NCBI GenBank assembly: GCA_015679245.1
Contig: CP064953.1
Coordinates: 1,798,001 to 1,862,000, forward strand
From: Actinomycetaceae bacterium zg-1166
GTDB taxonomy: Bacteria; Actinomycetota; Actinomycetes; Actinomycetales; Actinomycetaceae
Length of the DNA: 64,000 bases
Direction of reading: 5' to 3'
Shown here: piece after piece, positions 57,382 to 64,000 of the stretch
Numbering within the stretch: position 1 is the first letter of the stretch
Layout of the letters: each line of letters opens with the position of its first letter
Program-made: the position numbers and the translations under genes
The notes under the pieces: generated by a model
What the model was told of the DNA's origin: nothing
The model's database searches: none
Seen by the model: only the letters and a program-made list of their open reading frames with translations

Positions 57382-57701
57382 TGCGCCACCTCCCCTGGTT
57401 TGCATGTGACACTATTCTCTCATGCCCACCCACACCGACACAGCTTCGCGATCAAAACCGCGAAAATTTCTCTGCTTTCCTCCCGAGTAGGGACATAGTT
57501 TTTTCAGACCTTTGTCCCGCCCAGATTTCTTGGCGAGGAAAGCCACCTGAGTGTGCGCGTCTTATCCCAGGCATACGTGCCACATTTTGACCATTAACCC
57601 AGATTTCTTAGCAAAGAAGGGGGTTCAGTCCACTGTGATTAGGGTTTTTCGTTGGGATAACAGGGAACGAATGTGGGTTCTTAATGCTGGTAGTTAAGAA
57701 A
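57382..57701. other. Spacer with a repeated hairpin-forming 23-mer
   Basis: No gene seen. CCCAGATTTCTTGGCGAGGAAAG (read in two parts) at 57519-57541 recurs with a few changes at 57598-57620; each copy can fold on itself through TTTCTT/AAGAAA-type arms. It lies between the C40 peptidase terminator and usp, so the repeats may form part of the usp leader or upstream region. Confidence 0.45.
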
Positions 57702-57731
57702 CGTGGGGTCGGCAATGTTGCCAACCCCACG
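57702..57731 (-). terminator. Terminator of the NlpC/P60 gene
   Basis: An 8-bp GC-rich stem plus four more pairs after one mismatch (57702-57714 with 57719-57731). On the minus strand it is followed by TTTCTTAACT, about 30 bases after the stop. Confidence 0.8.
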
Positions 57732-57763
57732 AGAAGATAGTGGAAGCGCAATAAGCGCCAAAC

Positions 57764-58546
57764 TCAGTTAAAGACGCGGATCACCGCAGCAGGCCTACCT
57801 GCCCAGGAGTTTGGGCCAACCTTCGTACCCATGCTCTCGTTCCACGCACCTACATTCTTGCCGCCACCGGCATAGATGGCCACGTGACCAGGCCAGTAGA
57901 GGATGTCACCCGGCTGAGCTTCTGAGTAAGGAACCCGGCGACCCACTGAAAGAACCGAGGTGGTGTAGCCACCGATGGAGACACCGTACTGAGAGTACAC
58001 GTAGCGGACAAAGCCGATGCAATCCCAACCAGAAGGAGTGGTGCCACCCCAGGCATAAGGGCTACCAACATAGGAAAGTGCAGTAGAGAGGACTGCAGAA
58101 CCTGTACCTGAGGCAGAATTTCCAACTGGCGCTTCAGAAGAAACGCTCACGGTAGCAGAGTTAGCAGATTCGCCGCGTGGAACGAAGGCGTTCTCACGGG
58201 TAGCTGCCTGAGTGGTTCGGGTGGTCTGAGTAGTGGCCGCAGGAAGGTCTACGCTCACTGAAAGTTCTACGGAGTCAGTGGGGTTTGAGAGGGAGACCTG
58301 CTCCACATTCCACTCGGCATCAACAGGAGCTGTTACAGCTTCTGTGGAAGTCACTGCTTCCTCAGCCGTAGGAGCCGAAATAGTCCCAAGGAGAGTGGCC
58401 TCAGAGACCTTTTCATCTGCATGTGCAGCCGGCACAGTAACGCCGAATATCGCACCTACCGCCACAGCTGCAACAGCTCCACGCCCAGCAGGGGTTTGGA
58501 AGGCGTTGAACGCAGCCTCGCGGTTTATCGCATGGCGTCCTGCCAT
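57764..58546 (-). CDS. Secreted NlpC/P60 (C40) peptidoglycan endopeptidase
   Basis: A 260-residue secreted hydrolase: a basic head and signal segment ending VPAAHA (about residue 42), a Ser/Thr/Ala-rich linker (about 45-145), and a C-terminal NlpC/P60 domain. Catalytic residues are visible: Cys in SGWDCIGFVRYVYSQYG, His in WPGHVAIYAGG, and a polar third residue around NVGAWNES. The usual motif is DCSGLV; here it is DCIGFV, an atypical version that keeps the Cys. It cleaves peptide stems of peptidoglycan, probably in cell separation. A clear promoter and terminator bracket the gene. Confidence 0.9.
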   Translation of the reverse strand: MAGRHAINREAAFNAFQTPAGRGAVAAVAVGAIFGVTVPAAHADEKVSEATLLGTISAPTAEEAVTSTEAVTAPVDAEWNVEQVSLSNPTDSVELSVSVDLPAATTQTTRTTQAATRENAFVPRGESANSATVSVSSEAPVGNSASGTGSAVLSTALSYVGSPYAWGGTTPSGWDCIGFVRYVYSQYGVSIGGYTTSVLSVGRRVPYSEAQPGDILYWPGHVAIYAGGGKNVGAWNESMGTKVGPNSWAGRPAAVIRVFN

Positions 58547-58628
58547 TGGTGCTCTCCTTGTTCATTCGACACATGCCACATATCGAAGCGACAGTGCAAC
58601 ACGTCTGACAGACAAAAGAATAACGGGA

Positions 58629-58658
58629 GAATAACCAAATGTCACGTTTCGGTAACAA
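58629..58658 (-). promoter_or_regulatory. Promoter of the NlpC/P60 gene
   Basis: On the minus strand TTGTTA (58658-58653), 18-base spacer, TTATTC (58634-58629), about 80 bases before the ATG. Confidence 0.5.
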
Positions 58659-59029
58659 TTGAGATCTACAACATTTCATAGGCGCGTTTTCCGCACCAAT
58701 TCGCGGTTTTCAAGAGATGTATCTGCGCTAGCACACACGACAGCACTCCGCGAACCTCGTCGCAACTGGCGCAATTCCGCCACATTTCACACAACTTTCC
58801 ACCACTTCATCACAAAAAGTTATCTAGGCCACATTTCCATACTGTTCTTTCATAGCACTCTTCTCAGCAGGCACATCCCCGCTCTCGTCTCACTATCTCC
58901 CCTCCATACCGCCACACTCACCCCCATATCGACCTCCAACAATCCTCACTACGCTTCCTCGCTATCTCACCCTCACAACTCCCGACGCGATTCACACTTT
59001 CCACTCCTTACAAGCGAGCACGCTCTCCG
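58659..59029. other. Upstream region of the DedA gene, no gene seen
   Basis: The plus-strand frame here is open but has the C/A-rich composition of non-coding spacer and no family similarity; it is an artefactual extension of the DedA gene. Confidence 0.5.
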
Positions 59030-59035
59030 TATGCT
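59030..59035 (+). promoter_or_regulatory. -10 box of a probable leaderless promoter (dedA-like gene)
   Basis: TATGCT ends seven bases before the ATG at 59043; no ribosome site is present. Confidence 0.45.
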
Positions 59036-59042
59036 TGACACC

Positions 59043-59681
59043 ATGGAATTCCTTTCAGACCCCGAGCTTCTCCTCTCTACGCTCGGTGCCTTCGTACTGC
59101 CCGGCCTCGCACTCATCCTCTTTGTTGAGTCCGGACTCCTCTTCCCCTTCCTCCCCGGCGATTCCCTTATTTTTACCGCTGCTATGCTGCATACCCAGTT
59201 CGGTTTCTCAATTTGGTCGATGCTAGGCGTAGGAATCCTCGCCGCTTTCCTCGGAGTGCAAGTGGGATATTGGATCGGCGCAAAATTTGGCCGCCGACTC
59301 TTCCACGCCGATGCCCGTATCCTCAAAACGGAATACCTCGATAGCGCAGAAAAATTCTTCGACACGCACGGCCCTTCCTCACTAGTACTTTCACGCTTCA
59401 TCCCAATCGTTCGCACTTTCGTGCCGATTGCCGCAGGTGCTGCACACATGAACTACTCACGCTTTGTCGTATTCAACATGGTGGGAGCACTCGCCTGGCT
59501 CGGCCTCATGACCGGCGCTGGCCTACTCCTAGGGCAGATTCCCTTCGTCGCTGGAAATATCGACATCATCGCGATCATCATCGTCCTTGTCTCCGTACTT
59601 CCAATCCTTGTGGGGTATCTACGCAAACGCTCAAAGCAAAAGCGCGCCGCCAAACTCGTCGAAGCTGAAATAACAGAGTAG
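59043..59681 (+). CDS. DedA family membrane protein
   Basis: A 212-residue DedA (SNARE-associated/VTT) protein. Characteristic features: the ESGLLFPFLPGDSLIF motif near the start, GVQVGYWIGAKFGRR, and the conserved LSRFIPIVRTFVPIAAGAAHMNYSRF segment with the essential Arg residues (about residues 115-140), then three C-terminal helices and a basic tail. DedA proteins help flip undecaprenyl phosphate or phospholipids and maintain proton-motive force. The ATG at 59043 is favoured by the leaderless -10 box; the ATG at 59031 is a less likely alternative. Confidence 0.9.
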   Translation: MEFLSDPELLLSTLGAFVLPGLALILFVESGLLFPFLPGDSLIFTAAMLHTQFGFSIWSMLGVGILAAFLGVQVGYWIGAKFGRRLFHADARILKTEYLDSAEKFFDTHGPSSLVLSRFIPIVRTFVPIAAGAAHMNYSRFVVFNMVGALAWLGLMTGAGLLLGQIPFVAGNIDIIAIIIVLVSVLPILVGYLRKRSKQKRAAKLVEAEITE

Positions 59682-59832
59682 ACAGGCCAAATCCCGTACA
59701 AATCCCTTGCCTAGCGGCCTATAGCCCACAGCAACCAAAGCCCCCTAGCTACTATGGGCACACTCAGCAACACACGACGAAAGTGCCGAGAGCACCCACG
59801 CTACAGAACGAGAGTGCCCATACCCACGGAAA

Positions 59833-59868
59833 AAGAAAACCCCAGATGTGTATACCTAGGGTTTTCTT
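59833..59868 (-). terminator. ddh terminator (also convergent with dedA-like gene)
   Basis: A 10-bp stem AAGAAAACCC (59833-59842) / GGGTTTTCTT (59859-59868); on the minus strand GGGTTTTCTTTTTCCG ends in a T-run 17 bases after the ddh stop. Confidence 0.8.
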
Positions 59869-59884
59869 CGTCGTCCTCACTAAC

Positions 59885-60862
59885 TCAGAGGAGATGCGCA
59901 CGCAATTCTTCTGGACTCTCCGCAGAGAGCTTGCCTAGTGGAACATCAAGCAACGTCATCGCCCCACGCGTTCCTTCAGCTGCCATACGTGCCACTGCGC
60001 GAGCGCTGGCAACCACCACAGAACCAGTGAACTCTGGATTCGAATCAAGAGCCAACTTGAAAGAGAAAACCTGGGTAACCCCAGGGCTCGTCTCACCGAT
60101 ACGAACCACTGTGCCTCCATGAGGCATACCCGTATGATCGCGCTCAAACTCCTCACGAGAAATGACATTCACTGTGGTGTCATAGTCTGCAAAGTAATTC
60201 GGCATGGAGATAATCTTCTGGCGAATCTCAGCTTCATTGGCACCTTCCTCCAGAACAATCCAACACTCTCGCGTATGTTTCTCACGTGTGGTGAGTTCTA
60301 GGCGCTCCCCTGCACGTACACGCTCCTCGTTCTCCACCACAGGTTTCGTGTACTGAACAGCAGCAGCCACACCTGGAATCCGGCGAAGTGCATCAGAATG
60401 TCCCTGAGAAAGACCCGGCCCCCAGAAGGTGTAGCTCGAACCTTCAGGGAGCACCGCTTCTCCACACACACGCATGAGAGAGAAGATCCCTGGATCCCAA
60501 CCTGTTGAGATAAGTGCAAGATGACCTGCTTCACGGGCAGCAGCGTCCACGGCAGCGAAATGCTCAGGAATTCGGGCGTGGGTATCGAAGGTATCCACAA
60601 CGTTGAAGTAACGCACAGCCTGCGGAGTTTGGATTTCGAGGTCGGTGGCAGAACCGCCGCAGTTAAGGCAGACATCCACACGATCTTTCCACGCTGGCAT
60701 CTCCTCAATACTCACCGCGCGCCCCGAGGCTGTGGAGAGTGTGGAGGGATCACGGCGCGTGAAAATCGCGACAAGTTCAAGATCTTTCGAAGCGAGAACT
60801 GCCCGTTCAGCAGCACGGCCAAGATTTCCATAACCATTAAGTGCAATTCGGATCTTTGACAT
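59885..60862 (-). CDS. ddh: meso-Diaminopimelate D-dehydrogenase
   Basis: A 325-residue NADP-dependent enzyme that makes meso-diaminopimelate directly from tetrahydrodipicolinate and ammonium. Rossmann start IRIALNGYGNLGRAAERAV, then LNCGGSATDL, VDTFDTHARIPEHF, STGWDPGIFSLMR and the substrate region FWGPGLSQGHSDALRRIPGV. The length and motifs match Ddh of Corynebacterium. This single-step route is rare compared with the succinylase/acetylase routes. It stands alone, next to a TetR regulator transcribed on the same strand. Confidence 0.93.
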   Translation of the reverse strand: MSKIRIALNGYGNLGRAAERAVLASKDLELVAIFTRRDPSTLSTASGRAVSIEEMPAWKDRVDVCLNCGGSATDLEIQTPQAVRYFNVVDTFDTHARIPEHFAAVDAAAREAGHLALISTGWDPGIFSLMRVCGEAVLPEGSSYTFWGPGLSQGHSDALRRIPGVAAAVQYTKPVVENEERVRAGERLELTTREKHTRECWIVLEEGANEAEIRQKIISMPNYFADYDTTVNVISREEFERDHTGMPHGGTVVRIGETSPGVTQVFSFKLALDSNPEFTGSVVVASARAVARMAAEGTRGAMTLLDVPLGKLSAESPEELRAHLL

Positions 60863-61058
60863 GATCTTTCTTTACCCCCAAGTTTGCGCTCTTTACTCTC
60901 TACTTTCGGCATTCACCCTACGGCAGAGTGGCAACCTGGAGATTGCACATTCCACATTGTGCAAAGACGGCTCTCTGCTCACTGCTTAACTATGTGGAGA
61001 GCCACAATAAAAGAACCAGAAAAGAGTGCGGCGTATTCCCACACTTTCTCCTCTTCGA

Positions 61059-61658
61059 CTAGAGATCCCTCGCTGCTGCAACGATTCCACGGAGAGAGGC
61101 ACTCATAGAGGCGCACACCACCTCAAAATCGGCTCCAGATTCCGTCTGTGTAAAAGCCTCAAAAATAACAGCGCGAGTATAGGAGGCCCAGAGATCCGCC
61201 GCGTCAACGCCAAGATTCTGCCAACAGTGGAGGATGAAGGCATCCACCTGGCGGTGAACATCGCTCACACTTCCTGCAGTAGCGGCACGCTGATTCGGAT
61301 TCCCACCTTCCCCCATAAGTCTCATGAGCCAGCCGTGCGAGGCGCGTTTGGAAGCCTTAAGCGAAGCGCAAGCAAAGGCGACAAGCTGTTCATCCGGGGA
61401 ATCGTCCTCCCGGATATGCTGGAAAATAGTCTCGCCCCACTGAGGAATATGCTGTTCGAGCGCGAGAAGTTTGAGATCATCCACCGAATCCACATAACGG
61501 TAAATGGAATTGCGCTTGATCCCCACAACCTTTGCCACTGAACTGGCAGTGAGAGCCTCTGGCCCGTCCTCACGCAGAATTTCTTCGGCGGCTCCGACGA
61601 GCTGTGCCTTGACCATCGCATGGTGTTCTTTGACCGTTGGCGCTGCAATTTTCGGCAT
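61059..61658 (-). CDS. TetR family transcriptional regulator
   Basis: A 199-residue repressor. The N-terminal helix-turn-helix spans VKAQLVGAAEEILREDGPEALTASSVAKVVGIKRNSIYRYVDSVDDL (about residues 15-62); the C-terminal helical ligand domain is specific to this protein. I chose the ATG at 61658, eight bases after AGGAG. It lies 196 bp upstream of ddh on the same strand; targets are unknown. Confidence 0.88.
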   Translation of the reverse strand: MPKIAAPTVKEHHAMVKAQLVGAAEEILREDGPEALTASSVAKVVGIKRNSIYRYVDSVDDLKLLALEQHIPQWGETIFQHIREDDSPDEQLVAFACASLKASKRASHGWLMRLMGEGGNPNQRAATAGSVSDVHRQVDAFILHCWQNLGVDAADLWASYTRAVIFEAFTQTESGADFEVVCASMSASLRGIVAAARDL

Positions 61659-61870
61659 CTGGCACACTCCTCTCCGTATTCGTAAGCAGGAAGTCCTCCC
61701 ATCATACGTTCACCTCCCACGTGCGGCGAGTTGTTCCCCACGCTAAACGAGGAGGCGAGTATCAAACGATGGCGAATCCGCTGCCGCATGTGCCCACACG
61801 AATCACTGGCACACCATAGAGCATGTCACCATCCCACACGCATATGAACGTCAGATGGGCTCACTACCAC

Positions 61871-62698
61871 CTACCCGTGGAGCAAACCGAGTTTCTCGAA
61901 AGCCTGGGCAAGGCCATCGTCGTCAATCGAAGTCGTGACGAAGGTAGCAGTAGCTTTAGCTTCCTCGGTACCATTGCCCATCGCAACCGAGATTCCGGCA
62001 GCACGCAACATCTCCACATCGTTGGCCGAATCACCGATCGCAATAGCTTCGCTCACAGGAACACCAAAATGTTCACAGACGGCACGCAGCCCCACGGACT
62101 TATCTACACCACCGTCGGAAAGTTCACCGGTATAACCCACCTCCGAGGAGACAGATCCATCGACGATGGTGTAACGCTCACCAAAGTGGGCACGAGCCTC
62201 GGCAAGGCCAATACCCTTATCAGATGGGATGATGAACGTAAGTTTGGCAGCACGCTCGGGTACACCAGTGCGAACGAAGGGGAGAACCTGGGAGGCAAAG
62301 GCACTCCAATCCCCTGCCTCCGATCCATTAACTCCACCTTTCGTGAAGGTCTCTACAAAACCCGGTGACTGGTAGAGGCCATCTGGAGCCTGCCAAAACC
62401 AGTAGGCGTCCAGTTCGCGCAGCCAAGACGTAATCTCCTCGACTTCCTCCTGGCTGAGAGAAGTATTGCGGATAACTTCGCCACCCACTTCGGCATAAGC
62501 ACCATTTGCTCCAACAAGTCCCGTGAAGCCGAGTTCCCACAGCCATGGGTAGATCTCCAGGCGTGAGCGCCCCGTGCAGAGCACAAGGATGTGGCCGAGC
62601 TCCACAGCGCGAGTAATTGCTAGACGCGCTGAATCGGGCATTACTTGATTCGAGGTGATGAGAGTTCCGTCGATATCCAAAAAGATAATTCGCTTCAC
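61871..62698 (-). CDS. HAD superfamily phosphatase, Cof type (IIB)
   Basis: A 275-residue HAD hydrolase. Motif I is FLDIDGTLI (nucleophile Asp and acid/base Asp), motif II is LCTGRS, a type IIB cap occupies about residues 85-195, and motif IV is AIGDSANDVEML. The family dephosphorylates sugar phosphates and phosphorylated cofactors such as flavin or PLP. The start is a GTG with TAACAT at -13 to -8, again suggesting a leaderless transcript. Confidence 0.92.
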   Translation of the reverse strand: MKRIIFLDIDGTLITSNQVMPDSARLAITRAVELGHILVLCTGRSRLEIYPWLWELGFTGLVGANGAYAEVGGEVIRNTSLSQEEVEEITSWLRELDAYWFWQAPDGLYQSPGFVETFTKGGVNGSEAGDWSAFASQVLPFVRTGVPERAAKLTFIIPSDKGIGLAEARAHFGERYTIVDGSVSSEVGYTGELSDGGVDKSVGLRAVCEHFGVPVSEAIAIGDSANDVEMLRAAGISVAMGNGTEEAKATATFVTTSIDDDGLAQAFEKLGLLHG

Positions 62699-62705
62699 TC
62701 CTTCT

Positions 62706-62711
62706 ATGTTA
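62706..62711 (-). promoter_or_regulatory. -10 box of a probable leaderless promoter (HAD phosphatase)
   Basis: TAACAT on the minus strand, seven bases before the GTG at 62698. Confidence 0.4.
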
Positions 62712-62815
62712 CCCGTGGTGGCTGCAGAGCTGGTGGGCGCGCACCCTAAGGTTAGGGATGACTAGTGTTGCATGAGGTTTAAGCACACTATGTAGCCATG
62801 CACAGGAGCACTCTT

Positions 62816-64000
62816 TCAGCTTTGCGTACTGCCCCTTTTGCTCGCATAAAATCGTCCGAGTGTCTCTTCCTTAAAGGCGAGATAATCTCCACGCTTCATC
62901 GCTGCACGGATATTATCCACAAGATGCACAGTGAAGTATTCGTTGTGAATTGTGGCGAGTGTGCAGGAAATCATTTCCTTCGCTTTGAAAGAGTGATGCA
63001 GATACGCCTTGGTGTAATGCGTACATGTGTAGCACTCGCACCCCTCAACTACGGGTGAGAAATCGCGTTTGAACTGCGCGCGCGTGATATTAAAACGCCC
63101 ATCTGGCGAATAGATTGCCGCATTGCGTGCCACACGCGAAGGATTCACGCAGTCAAACGTATCGGCTCCTGCCTCTACCGCGGCAAAGAAATCATCCGGT
63201 TCAGAAATCCCTAAAAGATGGCGGGCACGATCTTCGGGAAGTTCGTCGCTCACCCATGAGCAAATCGTGCCAAGGTTTTCCTTTTCGAGGGCACCGCCAA
63301 TGCCAAAACCATCGAAACGCTGGCCTTCAATCTCCATCGAACCGAGGTCACGTGCGGCTTTGCGGCGTAAATCTTCATACTGTGCGCCTTGGAGCACACC
63401 AAAGAGCTGCTGATAGGGCTTTCCGCTACGTTCAGCCGTGAGGATGCGGTGAGCGTGAAGGCAACGTTCAGCCCAACGCCGCGTGCGTTCAAGAGCTTCC
63501 TCCTGGTAGCTGCGCGAGTTGAGAAGTGTAGTCAATTCGTCGAAGGCAAAAATGATGTCAGCACCAAGTTCGTGCTGAATACGCATGGAGACTTCCGGCG
63601 TGAAACGGTGAAGCTCACCGTTGAGATGGGAGCGGAACCACACGCCATCCTCATCCACATTCGCTAGGCGTTCTTTCGAGGTGGCAACCTCTGTATCGGC
63701 ACGCCCGGAACCAGAGAATTCTTTTGAGAGCACTTTCTTAAAACCTGAGCCAAGCGAAAGCACCTGGAAACCGCCTGAATCGGTGTAGCTAGGGCCAGGC
63801 CAATTCATGAATGCGGCGAGGCCACCTGCTTCATCCACGATATCTGAACCGGGCTGTAGATAGAGATGATAAGCGTTGGCGAGCACGGCCTGGGCACCGA
63901 GTTCAGCCACAGATTCAGGTAGCACTGATTTTACTGTGGCCTTTGTACCCACGGGAATGAAAGCTGGAGTATGGATGTCACCATGCGGGGTGTGGAGGAT
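62816..64000 (-). CDS. tgt: tRNA-guanine transglycosylase (queuine tRNA-ribosyltransferase), 5' end cut
   Basis: 394 residues are visible; the frame stays open to the right edge, so the first residues are missing. The visible N-terminus reads ILHTPHGDIHTPAFIPVGTK, the usual Tgt start region. YTDSGGFQVLSLG carries a catalytic Asp, GVLQGAQYEDLR is the second active-site block, and the zinc site is CYTCTHYTKAYLHH near the end. The enzyme exchanges guanine-34 for a 7-deazaguanine in tRNAs with GUN anticodons. An insertion around SSGRADTEVATSKER-type residues is usual for actinobacterial members. No other queuosine genes are in view. Confidence 0.94.
   Translation of the reverse strand: MLHTPHGDIHTPAFIPVGTKATVKSVLPESVAELGAQAVLANAYHLYLQPGSDIVDEAGGLAAFMNWPGPSYTDSGGFQVLSLGSGFKKVLSKEFSGSGRADTEVATSKERLANVDEDGVWFRSHLNGELHRFTPEVSMRIQHELGADIIFAFDELTTLLNSRSYQEEALERTRRWAERCLHAHRILTAERSGKPYQQLFGVLQGAQYEDLRRKAARDLGSMEIEGQRFDGFGIGGALEKENLGTICSWVSDELPEDRARHLLGISEPDDFFAAVEAGADTFDCVNPSRVARNAAIYSPDGRFNITRAQFKRDFSPVVEGCECYTCTHYTKAYLHHSFKAKEMISCTLATIHNEYFTVHLVDNIRAAMKRGDYLAFKEETLGRFYASKRGSTQS

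Noticed and set aside
58547-58680. Possible c-di-AMP (ydaO) riboswitch ahead of the NlpC/P60 gene
   Set aside because: The leader is only about 80 bases and lacks the conserved ydaO core; a simple promoter explains it.

Overview
The window looks like the chromosome of a moderately GC-rich actinobacterium, probably of the Actinomycetaceae type (this is inference; no rRNA is present). Supporting signs are actinobacterial small families (DUF3073, DUF3263, LytR C-terminal domain, DUF3618 with a holin-superfamily protein, LppM-like lipoprotein), GTP-dependent PEP carboxykinase, a GroEL gene with two CIRCE operators, an LAxTG-type sortase signal, and several genes that appear leaderless, with a TANNNT -10 box ending 6-7 bases before the start codon. 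I see no insertion sequences, CRISPR arrays or prophage.

Layout. 1-2.9 kb: oligopeptide ABC transporter (binding protein, permease, start of a second permease), with a strong hairpin after the binding-protein gene. 3.2-8.8 kb, divergent: ROK repressor, M81 metallopeptidase and ROK sugar kinase, coupled by stop/start overlaps, then CutC and a fructokinase-like ROK kinase. 8.9-18.6 kb: an HSP90-like ATPase with a large repeat-type partner, YbjN, GroEL with two CIRCEs, LytR_C, DUF3263 and uracil-DNA glycosylase. 18.9-21.9 kb: copper operon copZ-copA-csoR with a perfect CsoR-type palindrome. 22.0-27.8 kb: a compact six-gene operon, visibly more AT-rich than its surroundings, with a small secreted Cys-containing protein, two related exported proteins of unknown family and a MacB-like tripartite ABC exporter whose adaptor carries a peptidoglycan-binding domain.

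28.5-38.3 kb: dihydroxyacetone/tetrulose-type kinase, zinc alcohol dehydrogenase, phosphate transport pair (PhoU-like and Pit), a GntR/DUF1648 pair, holin-superfamily/DUF3618 pair, DUF3073 and an FGGY kinase. 38.8-48.1 kb is mainly housekeeping: sterol-carrier-like protein, LAxTG-anchored 5'-nucleotidase, gdhA, purC, pckG and LppM-like lipoprotein. 48.2-55.6 kb is a one-strand catabolic region: FGGY kinase, GpsA-like dehydrogenase, DeoR and GntR/FadR regulators, four-carbon acid sugar kinase and L-threonate-dehydrogenase-like enzyme. With the 28-31 kb and 36-38 kb genes this points to use of C3/C4 polyols or sugar acids, but no aldolase or dedicated transporter is in the window. 56-64 kb: tRNA-Arg(CCT), universal stress protein, NlpC/P60 hydrolase, DedA protein, meso-diaminopimelate dehydrogenase, TetR regulator, HAD phosphatase and a truncated tgt.

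The best candidates for an undescribed system are the six-gene secreted-protein/exporter operon (22.0-27.8 kb), the translationally coupled ROK-M81-ROK operon beside a peptide transporter (0-6.7 kb), and the HSP90-like/repeat-protein pair (8.9-12.9 kb).
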